Below are positions 1-9,279 of a stretch of DNA of 64,000 nucleotides, piece after piece. This DNA comes from DAIOEK01 sp963721445 (GTDB taxonomy: Bacteria; Chloroflexota; Anaerolineae; Anaerolineales; Anaerolineaceae): positions 372,001 through 436,000 of the forward strand of contig CAVRIZ010000008.1 of assembly GCA_963721445.1 (NCBI GenBank), in the 5' to 3' direction. The notes under the pieces were generated by a model that was not told where the DNA came from, made no database searches, and saw only the letters and a list, made by a program, of their open reading frames with translations. Position 1 is the first letter of the stretch, and each line of letters opens with the position of its first letter. Position numbers and translations under genes: made by a program.

Positions 1-240
1 TATACCCAGGGCGAATCTCTCCTCCATCTTGGAGGTGGAACAGTTCGGGAATTACTGGACGATCTAACGAACCGATATCCCGACCTAAAACCTCATTTGT
101 ACACAAAAAAAGGCGAACTGGCGGCATTTGTTCATCTCTTTCTTCATGAAGAAGATATTCGAACGCGTGAAGGATTGAATACCCCTCTGGAAGAAGATGA
201 CCAACTCGTTCTGGTTCCCAGCATATCTGGAGGAGCATGA
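1..240 (+). CDS. MoaD/ThiS-family sulfur carrier protein (5' truncated by window)
   Basis: Only the C-terminal 79 residues are present; reading frame 1 is open from the window edge to a TGA at 238-240. The segment has the hydrophobic beta-grasp pattern of small ubiquitin-like sulfur carriers: a TVRELL helix start, and PLEEDDQLVLVPSISGGA at the end. In MoaD/ThiS-type proteins the C-terminal Gly-Gly is adenylated and then thiocarboxylated. Here one Ala follows the Gly-Gly, so the reactive glycine would have to be exposed by trimming. The stop overlaps the ATG of the next gene (ATGA), which encodes the matching E1-like activating enzyme, so the two are co-translated partners. The exact pathway (molybdopterin, thiamine, cysteine or other sulfur transfer) cannot be told from this fragment. 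Confidence 0.8.
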   Translation, partial: YTQGESLLHLGGGTVRELLDDLTNRYPDLKPHLYTKKGELAAFVHLFLHEEDIRTREGLNTPLEEDDQLVLVPSISGGA

Positions 241-1394
241 ATCCCCTTCCACCTCTAAGTCGGGACGAGATATCGCGCTACTCGAGGCAGCTTTTATTAC
301 CCGAAATTAGTATGATCGGTCAGCAAAAGTTGAAAGCGGCCAGTGTATTAATTGTGGGCATCGGAGGATTAGGCTCGCCAATCGCGCTTTATCTCGCCGC
401 GGCAGGCATCGGACGAATTGGACTTGTGGATGCAGACACGGTGGATATATCCAATTTGCAGCGTCAGATTATCCATTCAACATCCGCGAATGGAACCCTA
501 AAGGTCGAATCGGCCAAGAGAAAATTAGAAGAGATCAACCCATTCATACAAGTGGATACCTATCCAGTTAATTTGGACCATACGAATGCGATGCAAATCA
601 GTCAGGGTTACGATATTCTGGTGGACGGAACCGACAATATACCAAGTCGATACCTTCTCAATGACCTGGCTGTATTAACCCACCGTCCATACATTTATGG
701 ATCAATTTACAGGTTCGAAGGACAGGTCAGTGTCTTTGGTTTACCGGAAGGACCATGCTACCGCTGCCTATTTCCGGTTCCACCCCCCCCCGGCTCTATC
801 CCTTCCTGCGCAGTCGCAGGAGTATTGGGAGTTCTCCCGGGTCTGATCGGCACATTGCAGGCTACCGAAGTGATCAAATTGATCACAGGAGTAGGCAAGT
901 CTCTCAGTGGCCGGTTGATGCTGGTGGATGCCATGGATATGAGTATTGATACGGTCAACATTCGAAAACGATTTGCCTGCCCAGCCTGTGGAGAGGCTCC
1001 AGAGATCCATGAACTGATCGACTACGAATTCTGGTGCGGGACAGGAGAGGACGCGGATATGGGCAAGGCAGGCGAAGGACTCGATCTGGATCCTCTCGAA
1101 GTTCAAAACGAACTGCATATGAACCATCCAATGCTGTTAGTTGATATCCGCGAACCATTCGAAATCGAATTAGCAAAAATTGAGCATGCCCTTGCTATTC
1201 CAATGGGTGACGTGGATCAACGGATATCGGAAATCCCGAAAGATATTCCTGTGGTTATTTTCTGCCGGAATGGAATTCGATCCGCCCAGGTCGTCCGTCA
1301 ACTGGTGCAAAGATCCTATTCCAATGTGCGAAATTTACATGGCGGGATAAACGCCTGGGCTGATCAGGTCGATCCAACCATTGTGCGGTATTAA
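237..1394 (+). CDS. moeZ: MoeZ/MoeB-type adenylyltransferase with C-terminal rhodanese domain
   Basis: A 385-residue E1-like enzyme expected to adenylate the C-terminal glycine of a MoaD/ThiS-like carrier and pass sulfur to it. Visible features: nucleotide-binding loop GIGGLGS at residues 41-47, acidic strand LVDADTVD near 63-70, the R-Q-I-I-H motif near 76-80, zinc cysteines C174/C177 and C248/C251, and C191, the probable adenylyltransferase-domain cysteine. Residues about 285-385 form a rhodanese domain with active-site loop CRNGIRS (C343), the expected persulfide site. The start overlaps the upstream carrier stop, and the same-strand PIG-L deacetylase follows after 12 nt. Length and domain order match MoeZ-type fusions. 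Whether it serves molybdenum cofactor or another sulfur pathway is unknown, because no other moa/thi gene is visible. Confidence 0.9.
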   Translation: MNPLPPLSRDEISRYSRQLLLPEISMIGQQKLKAASVLIVGIGGLGSPIALYLAAAGIGRIGLVDADTVDISNLQRQIIHSTSANGTLKVESAKRKLEEINPFIQVDTYPVNLDHTNAMQISQGYDILVDGTDNIPSRYLLNDLAVLTHRPYIYGSIYRFEGQVSVFGLPEGPCYRCLFPVPPPPGSIPSCAVAGVLGVLPGLIGTLQATEVIKLITGVGKSLSGRLMLVDAMDMSIDTVNIRKRFACPACGEAPEIHELIDYEFWCGTGEDADMGKAGEGLDLDPLEVQNELHMNHPMLLVDIREPFEIELAKIEHALAIPMGDVDQRISEIPKDIPVVIFCRNGIRSAQVVRQLVQRSYSNVRNLHGGINAWADQVDPTIVRY

Positions 1395-1406
1395 CTGGAG
1401 CGAAAA

Positions 1407-2276
1407 GTGACAGACGATTCACGATGGCAAAAGTACACATTACTCGCTGTTCTCGCTCACCCGGATGATGAGACATTCGGAACCGGAGGTACTCTCGCGT
1501 ATTATGCCAATAAAGGGGTATCGGTCCACCTTGTATGTGCCACTCGCGGCGAAGTAGGCGAAATGCCACCTGATATGATGCATGGTTTTGCATCGGTTGC
1601 TGAGGTAAGGGAATACGAGCTTCGCTGTGCTTCGCAAACTCTTGGGATATCCGGTCTTACCTTTTTAGATTATCGTGATTCTGGAATGCCGGGAAGTCAG
1701 GAAAACACGCATCCGCGGGCGTTGGCAGCCCAATCTATCGATAAAGTAGCCGCCAGAGTGGTTACACATATCAGACGGTTGAAACCTCAGGTGGTCATCA
1801 CTTTTGATCCAATAGGTGGATATCGTCATCCGGATCATATCGCCATCCATAAAGCCACCGTCCTTGCGTTTGACCTGGCGGCTAGATCTGATTATATTGA
1901 TCCTGAGAACCTCTCGCCCCATCAAGCTGATCGGCTTTTTTATCAGACGATTTCCCGGGGATATTTACGGGCGGGGATCTTCCTCTGGCGAATTACCGGT
2001 CATAATCCGCGAAAATTTGGCAGGAATAAAGACATCGACATGGTCGAGATTGCTGACATCAATTATCCTATCCACGCGAGAATTAATTATGCGGATGTGG
2101 TCGATATTCGCGATAAGGCTTCTGCCTGCCACGCCAGCCAGGGGGGCAAGGAAATTGCCGGAGGCATCCAAAAATGGATGCGCAAGTTTTTTCAATCGAC
2201 AGAACTTTTCATGCAGGCTTATCCTGTTCCAACGACGAAGAAGCCCATCACTGATCTCTTTACTGGAATTGATTAA
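1407..2276 (+). CDS. PIG-L (LmbE-like) family deacetylase
   Basis: A 289-residue protein of the zinc-dependent N-acetylglucosaminyl deacetylase family, whose members (MshB, BshB, PIG-L) remove acetyl groups from GlcNAc-containing substrates. The metal-binding motif AHPDDE is at residues 17-22 and the second motif, with HPDH, lies near residue 145. The start is GTG at 1407, chosen because CTGGAG lies 6 nt upstream and the ORF begins just after the moeZ stop. The gene probably belongs to the same operon as moeZ. Substrate is not predictable: thiol cofactor biosynthesis (bacillithiol or mycothiol type) or sugar-lipid processing are both possible. Confidence 0.88.
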   Translation: MTDDSRWQKYTLLAVLAHPDDETFGTGGTLAYYANKGVSVHLVCATRGEVGEMPPDMMHGFASVAEVREYELRCASQTLGISGLTFLDYRDSGMPGSQENTHPRALAAQSIDKVAARVVTHIRRLKPQVVITFDPIGGYRHPDHIAIHKATVLAFDLAARSDYIDPENLSPHQADRLFYQTISRGYLRAGIFLWRITGHNPRKFGRNKDIDMVEIADINYPIHARINYADVVDIRDKASACHASQGGKEIAGGIQKWMRKFFQSTELFMQAYPVPTTKKPITDLFTGID

Positions 2277-2350
2277 AATGGAATTGAAGGGAACCACAGA
2301 CTGGCATTAAACGTCAATAAAAGGGATAATTTACTTCAGGAGAAGATGCG

Positions 2351-2971
2351 ATGAATGTCAGACTATTTCAATTGGTCGTTCGGTCCGGACCTACCCCGGG
2401 AAAAATCTTTCCAATAATGAAAACAGAGGTCATTATCGGCCGCGATTCAAGCGCCGATATCCTCATTAACGACGCAGAGGTATCTCGGCATCATGCCGTG
2501 ATCAAATTCAACGCCGATGGTTATTCCATCGAAGACCTTGGCTCCACCAATGGCACCGTCATCAATGGTGATCGTCTGTCTGGTCCACATATTCTCAAAC
2601 CAGGCGAAGTCATCAGCCTCGGAGAGCATATTTCTCTCCTATTTGAACCGCAACCCGTCCTTGATCCTGATGCGACCATTGTCTCGGGTCGACTCACACC
2701 CCCTGCAAGCCAGGCACCTTTCGAACCTGTGGGTATGCCGCTGTCGGGGAGACCCATCTCACCACCAACCACCCCGGCTTTTCCTCCAGAGCCGTTTTAC
2801 CTGGATGAAATCGAAGAGGAAAAAGCGAAGAGCATCCCAACCTGGCTGATAATCCTCCTGGTTGTTGCAGTTCTCATCACCTGTGGCTGTTTGATTGCCG
2901 CTCTAGCCTATATCGATAACAATTTCCTCTGGTGCGATCTACTCCCGTTCCTCCCAGGCTGCCAAGTATAA
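2351..2971 (+). CDS. FHA-domain protein with C-terminal membrane anchor
   Basis: A 206-residue protein. Residues about 8-98 form a forkhead-associated domain, a phosphothreonine-binding module, with the characteristic GRDSSADI, SRHHA and STNGT motifs. A Pro-rich linker follows (about 115-155), and then one hydrophobic segment (WLIILLVVAVLITCGCL region, about 163-188) predicts a membrane anchor close to the C-terminus, placing the FHA domain in the cytoplasm. Such proteins usually read Ser/Thr kinase signals, but no kinase is encoded nearby. An AGGAG sequence sits about 9 nt before the ATG. The AI-2E-type transporter follows 35 nt downstream. Confidence 0.88.
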   Translation: MNVRLFQLVVRSGPTPGKIFPIMKTEVIIGRDSSADILINDAEVSRHHAVIKFNADGYSIEDLGSTNGTVINGDRLSGPHILKPGEVISLGEHISLLFEPQPVLDPDATIVSGRLTPPASQAPFEPVGMPLSGRPISPPTTPAFPPEPFYLDEIEEEKAKSIPTWLIILLVVAVLITCGCLIAALAYIDNNFLWCDLLPFLPGCQV

Positions 2972-3006
2972 TCGATTCAGTAAATCAATTATCTTGAAGG
3001 GGATCC

Positions 3007-4230
3007 ATGATAGAAAATCGAAATGAATCTTCCCCGCGCTGGGGGATGGCAATGAAATTAGTGGTCGCATTGACCATTGTCACAATCCTCGTCGCCCTGG
3101 TGATCCGCTTCCGCACTATCATTGGACCTCTTTTATTGTCGGTCATTCTGTCCTACCTTTTATATCCGGTCGCGATCTGGCTGGTCAGGCGCCTAAAATT
3201 GAAGTGGTCCCTGGTGGTATCACTTCTGTTCGTTTTGATTGTGCTTATGCTCATGGGATTACTTACCTGGGGTGGATTCGCCCTGTTTTCCCAGTTGGAG
3301 AGTTTTATCCAATTCCTCCAAAGGGTGATCAGTACTCTTCCAGATACCATCAATACACTTTCCCAACAAACGTTTACTCTCGGAAACTTCTCCTTCAATC
3401 TGGCTCAATACGATATCAATCAATTGATCAACCCATTGCTCGGGAGCGTTGAGCCACTATTATCAAGCCTCGGAGGGGTGGTTGCCAAACTTGCCGGTGG
3501 CGCGGCAGAGGGTTTCGGCTGGCTGGCTTTTGTTCTATTGGTATCCTATTTCATCCTTTTTGAAACAAAGGGTAAATCTGGCAGATTGATCAATTTTGAT
3601 CTGCCGGGCTACGAGAATGATATCCAATTGATGAGTACTGAATTGGGTAGGATTTGGAATGCCTTCCTCAGAGGGCAAATAGTAATTATACTTATCACCG
3701 TAATCGTCTACTCCATTCTCCTATCTGTCCTCGGTTTGCGTTTCGCGGTTGGAGTGGCAGTACTGGCTGGTTTAGCTCAATTCGTTCCGTATATCGGTCC
3801 GGCAGTCGCGTGGACTACTCTCGGTCTGGTCGCATATTTTCAACAAGCCAATTACTTTCACCTTTCCCCAATAGTCTACGCGTTGATGTGTGTGGGAATC
3901 GCGTGGCTGACGGATGTGATTTTAGATAACTTCGTGGCGACCCGAATCCTGGCTAGGACTCTCAAGATACATCCTGCCGCCGTTTTAGTGATGGCATTTA
4001 TTGGAGCTAATCTGATCGGTCTGGTTGGAGTGGTTCTCGCTTCACCGGTGATGGCTTCCATTAAACTATTTAGCAGGTACCTCATCCGCAAATTGTTTGA
4101 TCAAGATCCATGGGAAGGATTGGAACACATCGAGGTTTCCACCATGGAAAATCAATGGTTGAAAAATTTAAGACGAACCTGGAAAAAATTGTTAACCCTT
4201 ATCAAAAAGGGTTCCCCACAAACCAAGTAG
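3007..4230 (+). CDS. AI-2E family (PerM/YdgG-like) transporter
   Basis: A 407-residue polytopic membrane protein with paired N-terminal helices, a long amphipathic middle segment (about 95-155), and a C-terminal helix bundle. The stretch with F-V-P-Y-I-G-P near residues 258-264 is the most conserved signature of this family. Members export varied solutes; autoinducer-2 and Na+/H+ exchange roles have been proposed for relatives, so the substrate here is open. The SD AAGGGG precedes the ATG. The C-terminus is charged and cytoplasmic. The downstream GNAT gene starts 2 nt after the stop, suggesting co-transcription. Confidence 0.87.
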   Translation: MIENRNESSPRWGMAMKLVVALTIVTILVALVIRFRTIIGPLLLSVILSYLLYPVAIWLVRRLKLKWSLVVSLLFVLIVLMLMGLLTWGGFALFSQLESFIQFLQRVISTLPDTINTLSQQTFTLGNFSFNLAQYDINQLINPLLGSVEPLLSSLGGVVAKLAGGAAEGFGWLAFVLLVSYFILFETKGKSGRLINFDLPGYENDIQLMSTELGRIWNAFLRGQIVIILITVIVYSILLSVLGLRFAVGVAVLAGLAQFVPYIGPAVAWTTLGLVAYFQQANYFHLSPIVYALMCVGIAWLTDVILDNFVATRILARTLKIHPAAVLVMAFIGANLIGLVGVVLASPVMASIKLFSRYLIRKLFDQDPWEGLEHIEVSTMENQWLKNLRRTWKKLLTLIKKGSPQTK

Positions 4231-4232
4231 CC

Positions 4233-5123
4233 ATGGATATAGATCACCCTCTGCTATTGCAGCCTGTTTGCCGTCCCACCAGGCGATCAGATGTTTCCGC
4301 AATCCGTGAAATTACCCGCCATACCTGGAACGGTTTAGACTATGTTCCCCGGTTGCTTGAGAAATGGTTGATGGATCCATTTGGTTGGATATTTACTGCT
4401 GAACTATCCGGTAAAGCAGTGGGTATCATAAAACTAAGCGTTATCGCTGATAACCAGTGGTGGATTGAAGGATTGCGGGTCGATCCTTCGAAAAAGAATG
4501 GTGGTATTGGGAAGCATCTACTGGATTACTCGGTTGATTTTTGGCAACACCGATTAAGTGGAACCTTGCAGATGTTAACCGGGGAAATGAACACAACTTC
4601 TCAACATCTTGCCGGGCTGTCCGGTTTCAAATTAAAACAAAAACTTCGATTATTCTCTGCCCCTCCCGCCTCGAAGGGTTCTCCTGCTCTCACATTGGAA
4701 TCGGTAAATGAAATTCAACCCATTATTCAGCAGGCTTCAGAATTCAAATCCTCATTACCACTTCTTCCCTATCTTGATTCTGGTTGGGTATTCAACTCAT
4801 TTGATGCCCAGACTATGGTATCAGCCTTCCAGTCAAGAAGTATTTGGAAGGCTGCGAAACCGAATAGTTTTGTTATTATGCATGAGAACCCGGAAGGTGA
4901 ACCAAACCAGGGCGTGATTCAGGCGATCCTTTGTCAGCCAGAAGATTTGGAATGGTTTCTGCTGGAAGCACGCAAGGTAGCGTACCTGTTAGGTTGGATA
5001 CAAATCCATTGGATGGTACCGGAAATGCTTTGGGATGTACCCGCGCTGACGAAAACCGGGTATCAACCTAATCCCGCGGATTCTATTCGAATTTATGAAA
5101 GAATCATCCCACATTTGGGCTGA
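4233..5123 (+). CDS. GNAT-family N-acetyltransferase
   Basis: A 296-residue protein in which the first ~150 residues fit a GNAT acyl-CoA transferase fold: an R-x-S-D-V-S-A-I-R N-terminal helix, then a strand with V-G-I-I, then the acetyl-CoA loop V-D-P-S-K-K-N-G-G-I-G-K (Q/R-x-x-G-x-G/A type). The remaining half is less conserved and may be a second, degenerate GNAT lobe. The open frame extends upstream into the transporter gene to 4110, but the ATG at 4233, just after that gene's stop, is the sensible start. The substrate is unknown. Confidence 0.75.
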   Translation: MDIDHPLLLQPVCRPTRRSDVSAIREITRHTWNGLDYVPRLLEKWLMDPFGWIFTAELSGKAVGIIKLSVIADNQWWIEGLRVDPSKKNGGIGKHLLDYSVDFWQHRLSGTLQMLTGEMNTTSQHLAGLSGFKLKQKLRLFSAPPASKGSPALTLESVNEIQPIIQQASEFKSSLPLLPYLDSGWVFNSFDAQTMVSAFQSRSIWKAAKPNSFVIMHENPEGEPNQGVIQAILCQPEDLEWFLLEARKVAYLLGWIQIHWMVPEMLWDVPALTKTGYQPNPADSIRIYERIIPHLG

Positions 5124-5233
5124 TTTTCTTAAACGCATTCGATGACTTTCTGGTAAACTATTATCATTCCCATTGTGAATCAGATGGGAAAAAATCTATA
5201 GGCGAAATCTGAAAACAACCTGAGGAGGAAAGA

Positions 5234-5425
5234 ATGGCTGAACATGAAAGCCCGAAGACACAAACGATCGTAGAGACAGATCAATATATCGTCTGGAAAT
5301 CAGATGAACCGGATGGGGAAATGGTGTATCACATTGAAGTAAATAATGTGACTTTACATTTCTTCAAAGAAGAATGGGAAGAGTTCCTGGAGCTGATGCG
5401 AATGCTTTTGAAGACAGAGAAATAA
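5234..5425 (+). CDS. Small conserved-looking hypothetical protein (63 aa)
   Basis: A 63-residue acidic protein with no recognised family. It is preceded by a very strong SD (TGAGGAGGAAAG) and followed 52 nt later by a good intrinsic terminator, so it appears to be an independently expressed real gene rather than a chance ORF. The sequence alternates short beta-like stretches (QYIVWKS, MVYHIEV, VTLHFF) and ends in an amphipathic acidic helix (EEWEEFLELMRMLL). No membrane segment or cysteine is present. Function unknown. Confidence 0.65.
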   Translation: MAEHESPKTQTIVETDQYIVWKSDEPDGEMVYHIEVNNVTLHFFKEEWEEFLELMRMLLKTEK

Positions 5426-5477
5426 CCATCCTTCTCGAAAATTTTTCGATTTCACTCCCAGGGACGGATAGGTAATG

Positions 5478-5512
5478 ATCCCAATCTGTTAATCAGATTG
5501 GGATTTTATTTT
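5478..5512 (+). terminator. Rho-independent terminator after the 63-aa gene
   Basis: An 11-bp perfect stem (ATCCCAATCTG / CAGATTGGGAT) with a TTAAT loop is followed by TTTATTTT. It serves the + strand small gene. The facing - strand gene ends just inside its T-tract at 5506. Confidence 0.88.
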
Positions 5513-6543
5513 CCCTGATCCAGCGCTTTCAGAGGCTCATCTTCCTTCGATTGGGTTTCCCCCTCCTCCAATTTGGCTTCCATCCAAAGCAAGGTTACAT
5601 GCTTATGAAAGCCGGCCTGATAAAACGAGTCTTCTGCCTGACCGGCGGGGTAGTTTACAGATTGTGGGTGGGTGCTGCGAATAACTGCCCTTGCATGAGA
5701 TAACAGTGTACGTATCACCAGATTCTGATTTGCAGCGTCAGTTGCCACCCATAAATTATCCGCCCAGGTTCTGGCAGTTTCCCAGGTGATCGATCCGATG
5801 AATTCTCCGTTTTTCCGAAGCGCCCAATCTTTGATCTTGTCTCCATTGATCAGACGGGTGAATTGGGTCAGGATGGTGGGTCTCAGTTTCTCCAAATTAA
5901 CCGGAAGATTCCAGGCCACCTCTTTATGATAGACCCTGTAAAGCATTCGATACTGCGTATCCCAATCTGCGGGTATGCAGGGACTTATCGAATAACCAGG
6001 ATCAATCGGCATGATATCTCGGGTCGTGGATGCATGCCATGATGTTCTTCGAGATTTCTCTACGAATCCCAGGTTTTGATACAACTGGATGGCTGCCGGG
6101 TTATCATCCCGGACTTGAAGCCACGCGGCAGGCGCATGTTTATCCTCAATATATTCCAGAGCAGCTTTGGTTAGAGCGCGGCCAATTCCGCGCCGACGGA
6201 AGGCAGCAGCGACTGCCACATTGGCGATCAAATATATGGTATGTTTGTCCTTTTGGAGGGGGATCAAGGTTAAATTCCCGACGATCGTCTCATCTTCCTC
6301 CCAAACAAGTCCTTGTATTGGCAGGGCAAGATCGTCCACATATGCAGTGAGGAAAGCTAACATCCGTGCATCATGCGCGGATTTTCTCATCTGGGTCAGA
6401 TAGGCATGTCCATCCTCATCCATCGTCCCAGCAAAGGAGATCTCAATCAAATTCGCAATATCATCGAGATCCTTCCGTACATCCACTGGTCGAATGTGAG
6501 GATCGGTAGAAAGTTTCGCAGGTGATTCAGCCTGTTGAAGCAT
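5506..6543 (-). CDS. GNAT-family N-acetyltransferase, tandem-domain type
   Basis: A GNAT protein of about 345 residues. The N-terminal domain contains the typical acetyl-CoA loop (AAAFRRRGIGRALTKAALEY, the R-R-x-G-I-G-R-A core) followed by the N-P-A-A-I-Q-L-Y-x-x-L-G-F motif. The C-terminal ~170 residues resemble a second, degenerate GNAT lobe (GSITWETAR strand). The frame is open to an ATG at 6624; I prefer ATG at 6543 because the extra N-terminus is unlike the fold, but neither start has a clear SD. Convergent with the small gene on the left and divergent from clpC on the right. Substrate unknown. Confidence 0.8.
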   Translation of the reverse strand: MLQQAESPAKLSTDPHIRPVDVRKDLDDIANLIEISFAGTMDEDGHAYLTQMRKSAHDARMLAFLTAYVDDLALPIQGLVWEEDETIVGNLTLIPLQKDKHTIYLIANVAVAAAFRRRGIGRALTKAALEYIEDKHAPAAWLQVRDDNPAAIQLYQNLGFVEKSRRTSWHASTTRDIMPIDPGYSISPCIPADWDTQYRMLYRVYHKEVAWNLPVNLEKLRPTILTQFTRLINGDKIKDWALRKNGEFIGSITWETARTWADNLWVATDAANQNLVIRTLLSHARAVIRSTHPQSVNYPAGQAEDSFYQAGFHKHVTLLWMEAKLEEGETQSKEDEPLKALDQGK

Positions 6544-6667
6544 AAGGCAATTATATATCAGACAAGCAGGGTAACCGGTCAAATTGCGTCCCTGCGTAAA
6601 AAAGATACAATTAAAAGTATTCAAACACAGTGTTAATACACTTCCAATAAATTCCTGATCCCCCGGA

Positions 6668-6676
6668 TGTTATAAT
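6668..6676 (+). promoter_or_regulatory. Extended -10 promoter for clpC
   Basis: TGTTATAAT is a full TGn extended -10 element, about 30 nt upstream of the clpC ATG. No good -35 hexamer is visible, which is usual for extended -10 promoters. No CIRCE or CtsR-type inverted repeat was recognised nearby. Confidence 0.55.
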
Positions 6677-6706
6677 CCTTTCAATGAATGTTGGAGTGAT
6701 AAGCCT

Positions 6707-9202
6707 ATGATGCGATTTGATCGTTTTACCGAACGAGCACAGGAAGCTGCCCAACGCGCCGCGGAAATCATCCAGCGCTATGGACATAATCAGATAGATA
6801 CCGAACACATACTTCTTGCCTTGATCGAGCAACCTCAAGGTGTCGTCTCTCAAATCCTGGATGTTCTAAAAGTGGATACCAGTGATCTGACCGAGCGGCT
6901 CGATTTTGTTTTAAAGACCACCCCAAAGGCAAATATTTTCGGTAGTGGTGCGGGACAGATTTTTATAACTCCCCGCGTCAAACGAATTATCGATTTAGCG
7001 AATGAAGAAGCAAATAAGCTGAAAGATGAATATATTTCCACCGAACATATCTTCCTTGCGATCTTGGCAGAGAAGAATACCAGCGCCGCAAGGATCCTCG
7101 AAGGTGCCGGCTTAACGCGTGATCGGGTATATGATGCAGTGATGCAGATCCGCGGTGGTCAAAGGGTGACCGACCCGCAGGCTGAAACTCGCTATCGGAC
7201 CCTCGAAAAATACTCACGGGACCTGACCCAGATGGCTCGCGAAGGCAAGTTGGACCCCGTGATTGGCCGTGATAATGAGATCAAACGGGTGATGCAGATA
7301 CTATCCCGTCGAACCAAGAATAATCCGGTATTAATCGGCGAAGCAGGTGTAGGTAAGACCGCCATCGTGGAAGGGTTGGCAGAAAAGATTGCCACCAATG
7401 ATGTGCCTGAGATCCTGATGGGAAAGAAAGTCATCTCTTTGGATCTGGGTGCCATGATTGCCGGTTCCAGATTCCGGGGTGAATTTGAAGAGCGTCTTAA
7501 AGCTGCCATCGAAGAGATCCAGCGCTCCGCCGGAGAGATCATTCTCTTCATCGATGAGCTACACACTGTTGTCGGCGCTGGTGCCGCACAGGGCGCCATG
7601 GACGCCAGCAACATGCTCAAACCAGCCCTGGCTCGTGGAGAGCTGCAATGTGTAGGCGCGACTACCCTTGACGAATACCATAAACATATAGAAAAAGATG
7701 CTGCACTGGAACGCCGCTTTGCCCCGGTATTTGTAGATGAGCCTAATCTGGAAGACAGTATAAAGATGTTATTGGGATTACGAGATAAATACGAAGCCCA
7801 CCATAAAGTGCGTTTTTCAGATGAAGCGCTAACCGCTGCGGTGAAACTTTCTGCCCGATATGTTACTGATCGCCACTTACCTGACAAAGCCATTGACTTA
7901 ATGGACGAAGCCGCCGCCAAACTGCGCGTCGCTTTGTATTCCATGCCCCCTGAATTAAAACAGATGAAAACCGAGATGGATAAACTGGCTGCGGAAGAAG
8001 AGCAAGCCGGTCAGGAGCGTGATTACGAACGAGCAGCCCGGAAAAAAGCCGAGCGCCTGCGAATTACGGAAGATTACAACAAAGAACGTGATAAATGGGA
8101 GTCAGAACACAAGTTGGATGATGTAGTGGATGTCAATGATATCGCTGAAGTAATCCAACAATGGACTGGAATCCCGGTCAATCAGATGATGGAAACGGAA
8201 GCGGAAAAATTGCTTCACATGGAAGAACGACTCAGTGAACGGATCATCGGCCAACCGGAAGCGGTCGCCGCGATATCAGATGCTATCCGCCGAACCCGCT
8301 CCGGTCTCGCAGATCCACGCCGACCGATCGGATCGTTCATCTTTATTGGACCTTCAGGGGTTGGAAAAACCGAATTGGCGAAAGCGCTGGCAGAATTCAT
8401 GTTTGATGATGAGGAAGCGCTGGTGCGGATCGACATGAGCGAATACCGTGAACAACATACGGTTTCCCGTTTGTTTGGTGCCCCTCCCGGATATGTCGGG
8501 TACGAAGAAGGTGGTCAACTAACCGAAGCAGTCCGAAGACGACCTTATCGGGTCATCCTTTTTGACGAGATCGAAAAGGCACACCCGGAAGTTTGGAACG
8601 CCCTTCTCCAAATCCTCGATGACGGGCGGCTCACAGATGGGCAAGGCCGCACTGTTGATTTCCGAAATACGGTTCTTGTGATGACAAGTAACCTCGGTAC
8701 CGAGTTTGTCCGTAAAGGTGGAACCCTCGGATTTATGCCACAGACAAATGACTCTGCCGAAAGAGAATCTCACGATAAGATCGAGAAGGCACTTAAGGGT
8801 ACCTTCCGGCCTGAGTTCTTGAACCGGGTGGATGAAATTATCATGTTCTCACCGCTCTCCATCGAGCACATGAAAGAGATCGTGGATCTACAAATGAAAG
8901 AGGTCCGCGCCCGATTGAAAGACAACGGATTGGATGTGGAAATCATGCCGGCAGCCCGCGAGTGGCTGGCAACAGCTGGTTATGATGAGAATTTTGGTGC
9001 CCGACCATTGAAACGTGTCATTCAGAAGCAAGTTGAGAGTCCTTTATCCATCAAACTCCTCAGTGGACTTTATAAATCGGGTGATACTGTGGTGGTGGAT
9101 GTCGATCCCGAGAAAAATGAGATCAGCTTTCGCAACCTGATACCTGAGACCCCAAAAGAGGGAAAAGAAAAATCGGTTAAAAAGAAAGTTGAAGTCGAAT
9201 AA
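6707..9202 (+). CDS. clpC: ATP-dependent Clp protease ATP-binding subunit ClpC
   Basis: An 831-residue Hsp100 unfoldase that forms hexamers, unfolds proteins and feeds them to ClpP. Order: N-terminal repeat domain (about 1-150, with two copies of the TEHILLA / TEHIFLA pattern); first AAA+ module with Walker A GEAGVGKT near 204-211 and Walker B ILFIDE; a middle region with a UVR-like acidic/basic segment near 425-450; second AAA+ module with Walker A GPSGVGKT near 546; and the C-terminal D2-small domain. The UVR-type linker and overall length favour ClpC over ClpA or ClpB. clpP and the mcsAB partners found next to clpC in Firmicutes are not adjacent here. A bidirectional terminator follows. 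Confidence 0.95.
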   Translation: MMRFDRFTERAQEAAQRAAEIIQRYGHNQIDTEHILLALIEQPQGVVSQILDVLKVDTSDLTERLDFVLKTTPKANIFGSGAGQIFITPRVKRIIDLANEEANKLKDEYISTEHIFLAILAEKNTSAARILEGAGLTRDRVYDAVMQIRGGQRVTDPQAETRYRTLEKYSRDLTQMAREGKLDPVIGRDNEIKRVMQILSRRTKNNPVLIGEAGVGKTAIVEGLAEKIATNDVPEILMGKKVISLDLGAMIAGSRFRGEFEERLKAAIEEIQRSAGEIILFIDELHTVVGAGAAQGAMDASNMLKPALARGELQCVGATTLDEYHKHIEKDAALERRFAPVFVDEPNLEDSIKMLLGLRDKYEAHHKVRFSDEALTAAVKLSARYVTDRHLPDKAIDLMDEAAAKLRVALYSMPPELKQMKTEMDKLAAEEEQAGQERDYERAARKKAERLRITEDYNKERDKWESEHKLDDVVDVNDIAEVIQQWTGIPVNQMMETEAEKLLHMEERLSERIIGQPEAVAAISDAIRRTRSGLADPRRPIGSFIFIGPSGVGKTELAKALAEFMFDDEEALVRIDMSEYREQHTVSRLFGAPPGYVGYEEGGQLTEAVRRRPYRVILFDEIEKAHPEVWNALLQILDDGRLTDGQGRTVDFRNTVLVMTSNLGTEFVRKGGTLGFMPQTNDSAERESHDKIEKALKGTFRPEFLNRVDEIIMFSPLSIEHMKEIVDLQMKEVRARLKDNGLDVEIMPAAREWLATAGYDENFGARPLKRVIQKQVESPLSIKLLSGLYKSGDTVVVDVDPEKNEISFRNLIPETPKEGKEKSVKKKVEVE

Positions 9203-9230
9203 TACATTTCGAAATTCACACGAAGTAAAC

Positions 9231-9261
9231 AAAATGGGCTGCCAAATGGCAGCCCATTTTT
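9231..9261. terminator. Bidirectional terminator between clpC and the EF-G-like gene
   Basis: A 13-bp perfect stem (AAAATGGGCTGCC / GGCAGCCCATTTT) with an AAAT loop and T-rich 3' flank on the + strand. The A-rich 5' arm provides U residues on the - strand, so it can end both convergent genes. Confidence 0.9.
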
Positions 9262-9279
9262 ATGGATTATCAAAGAAAA

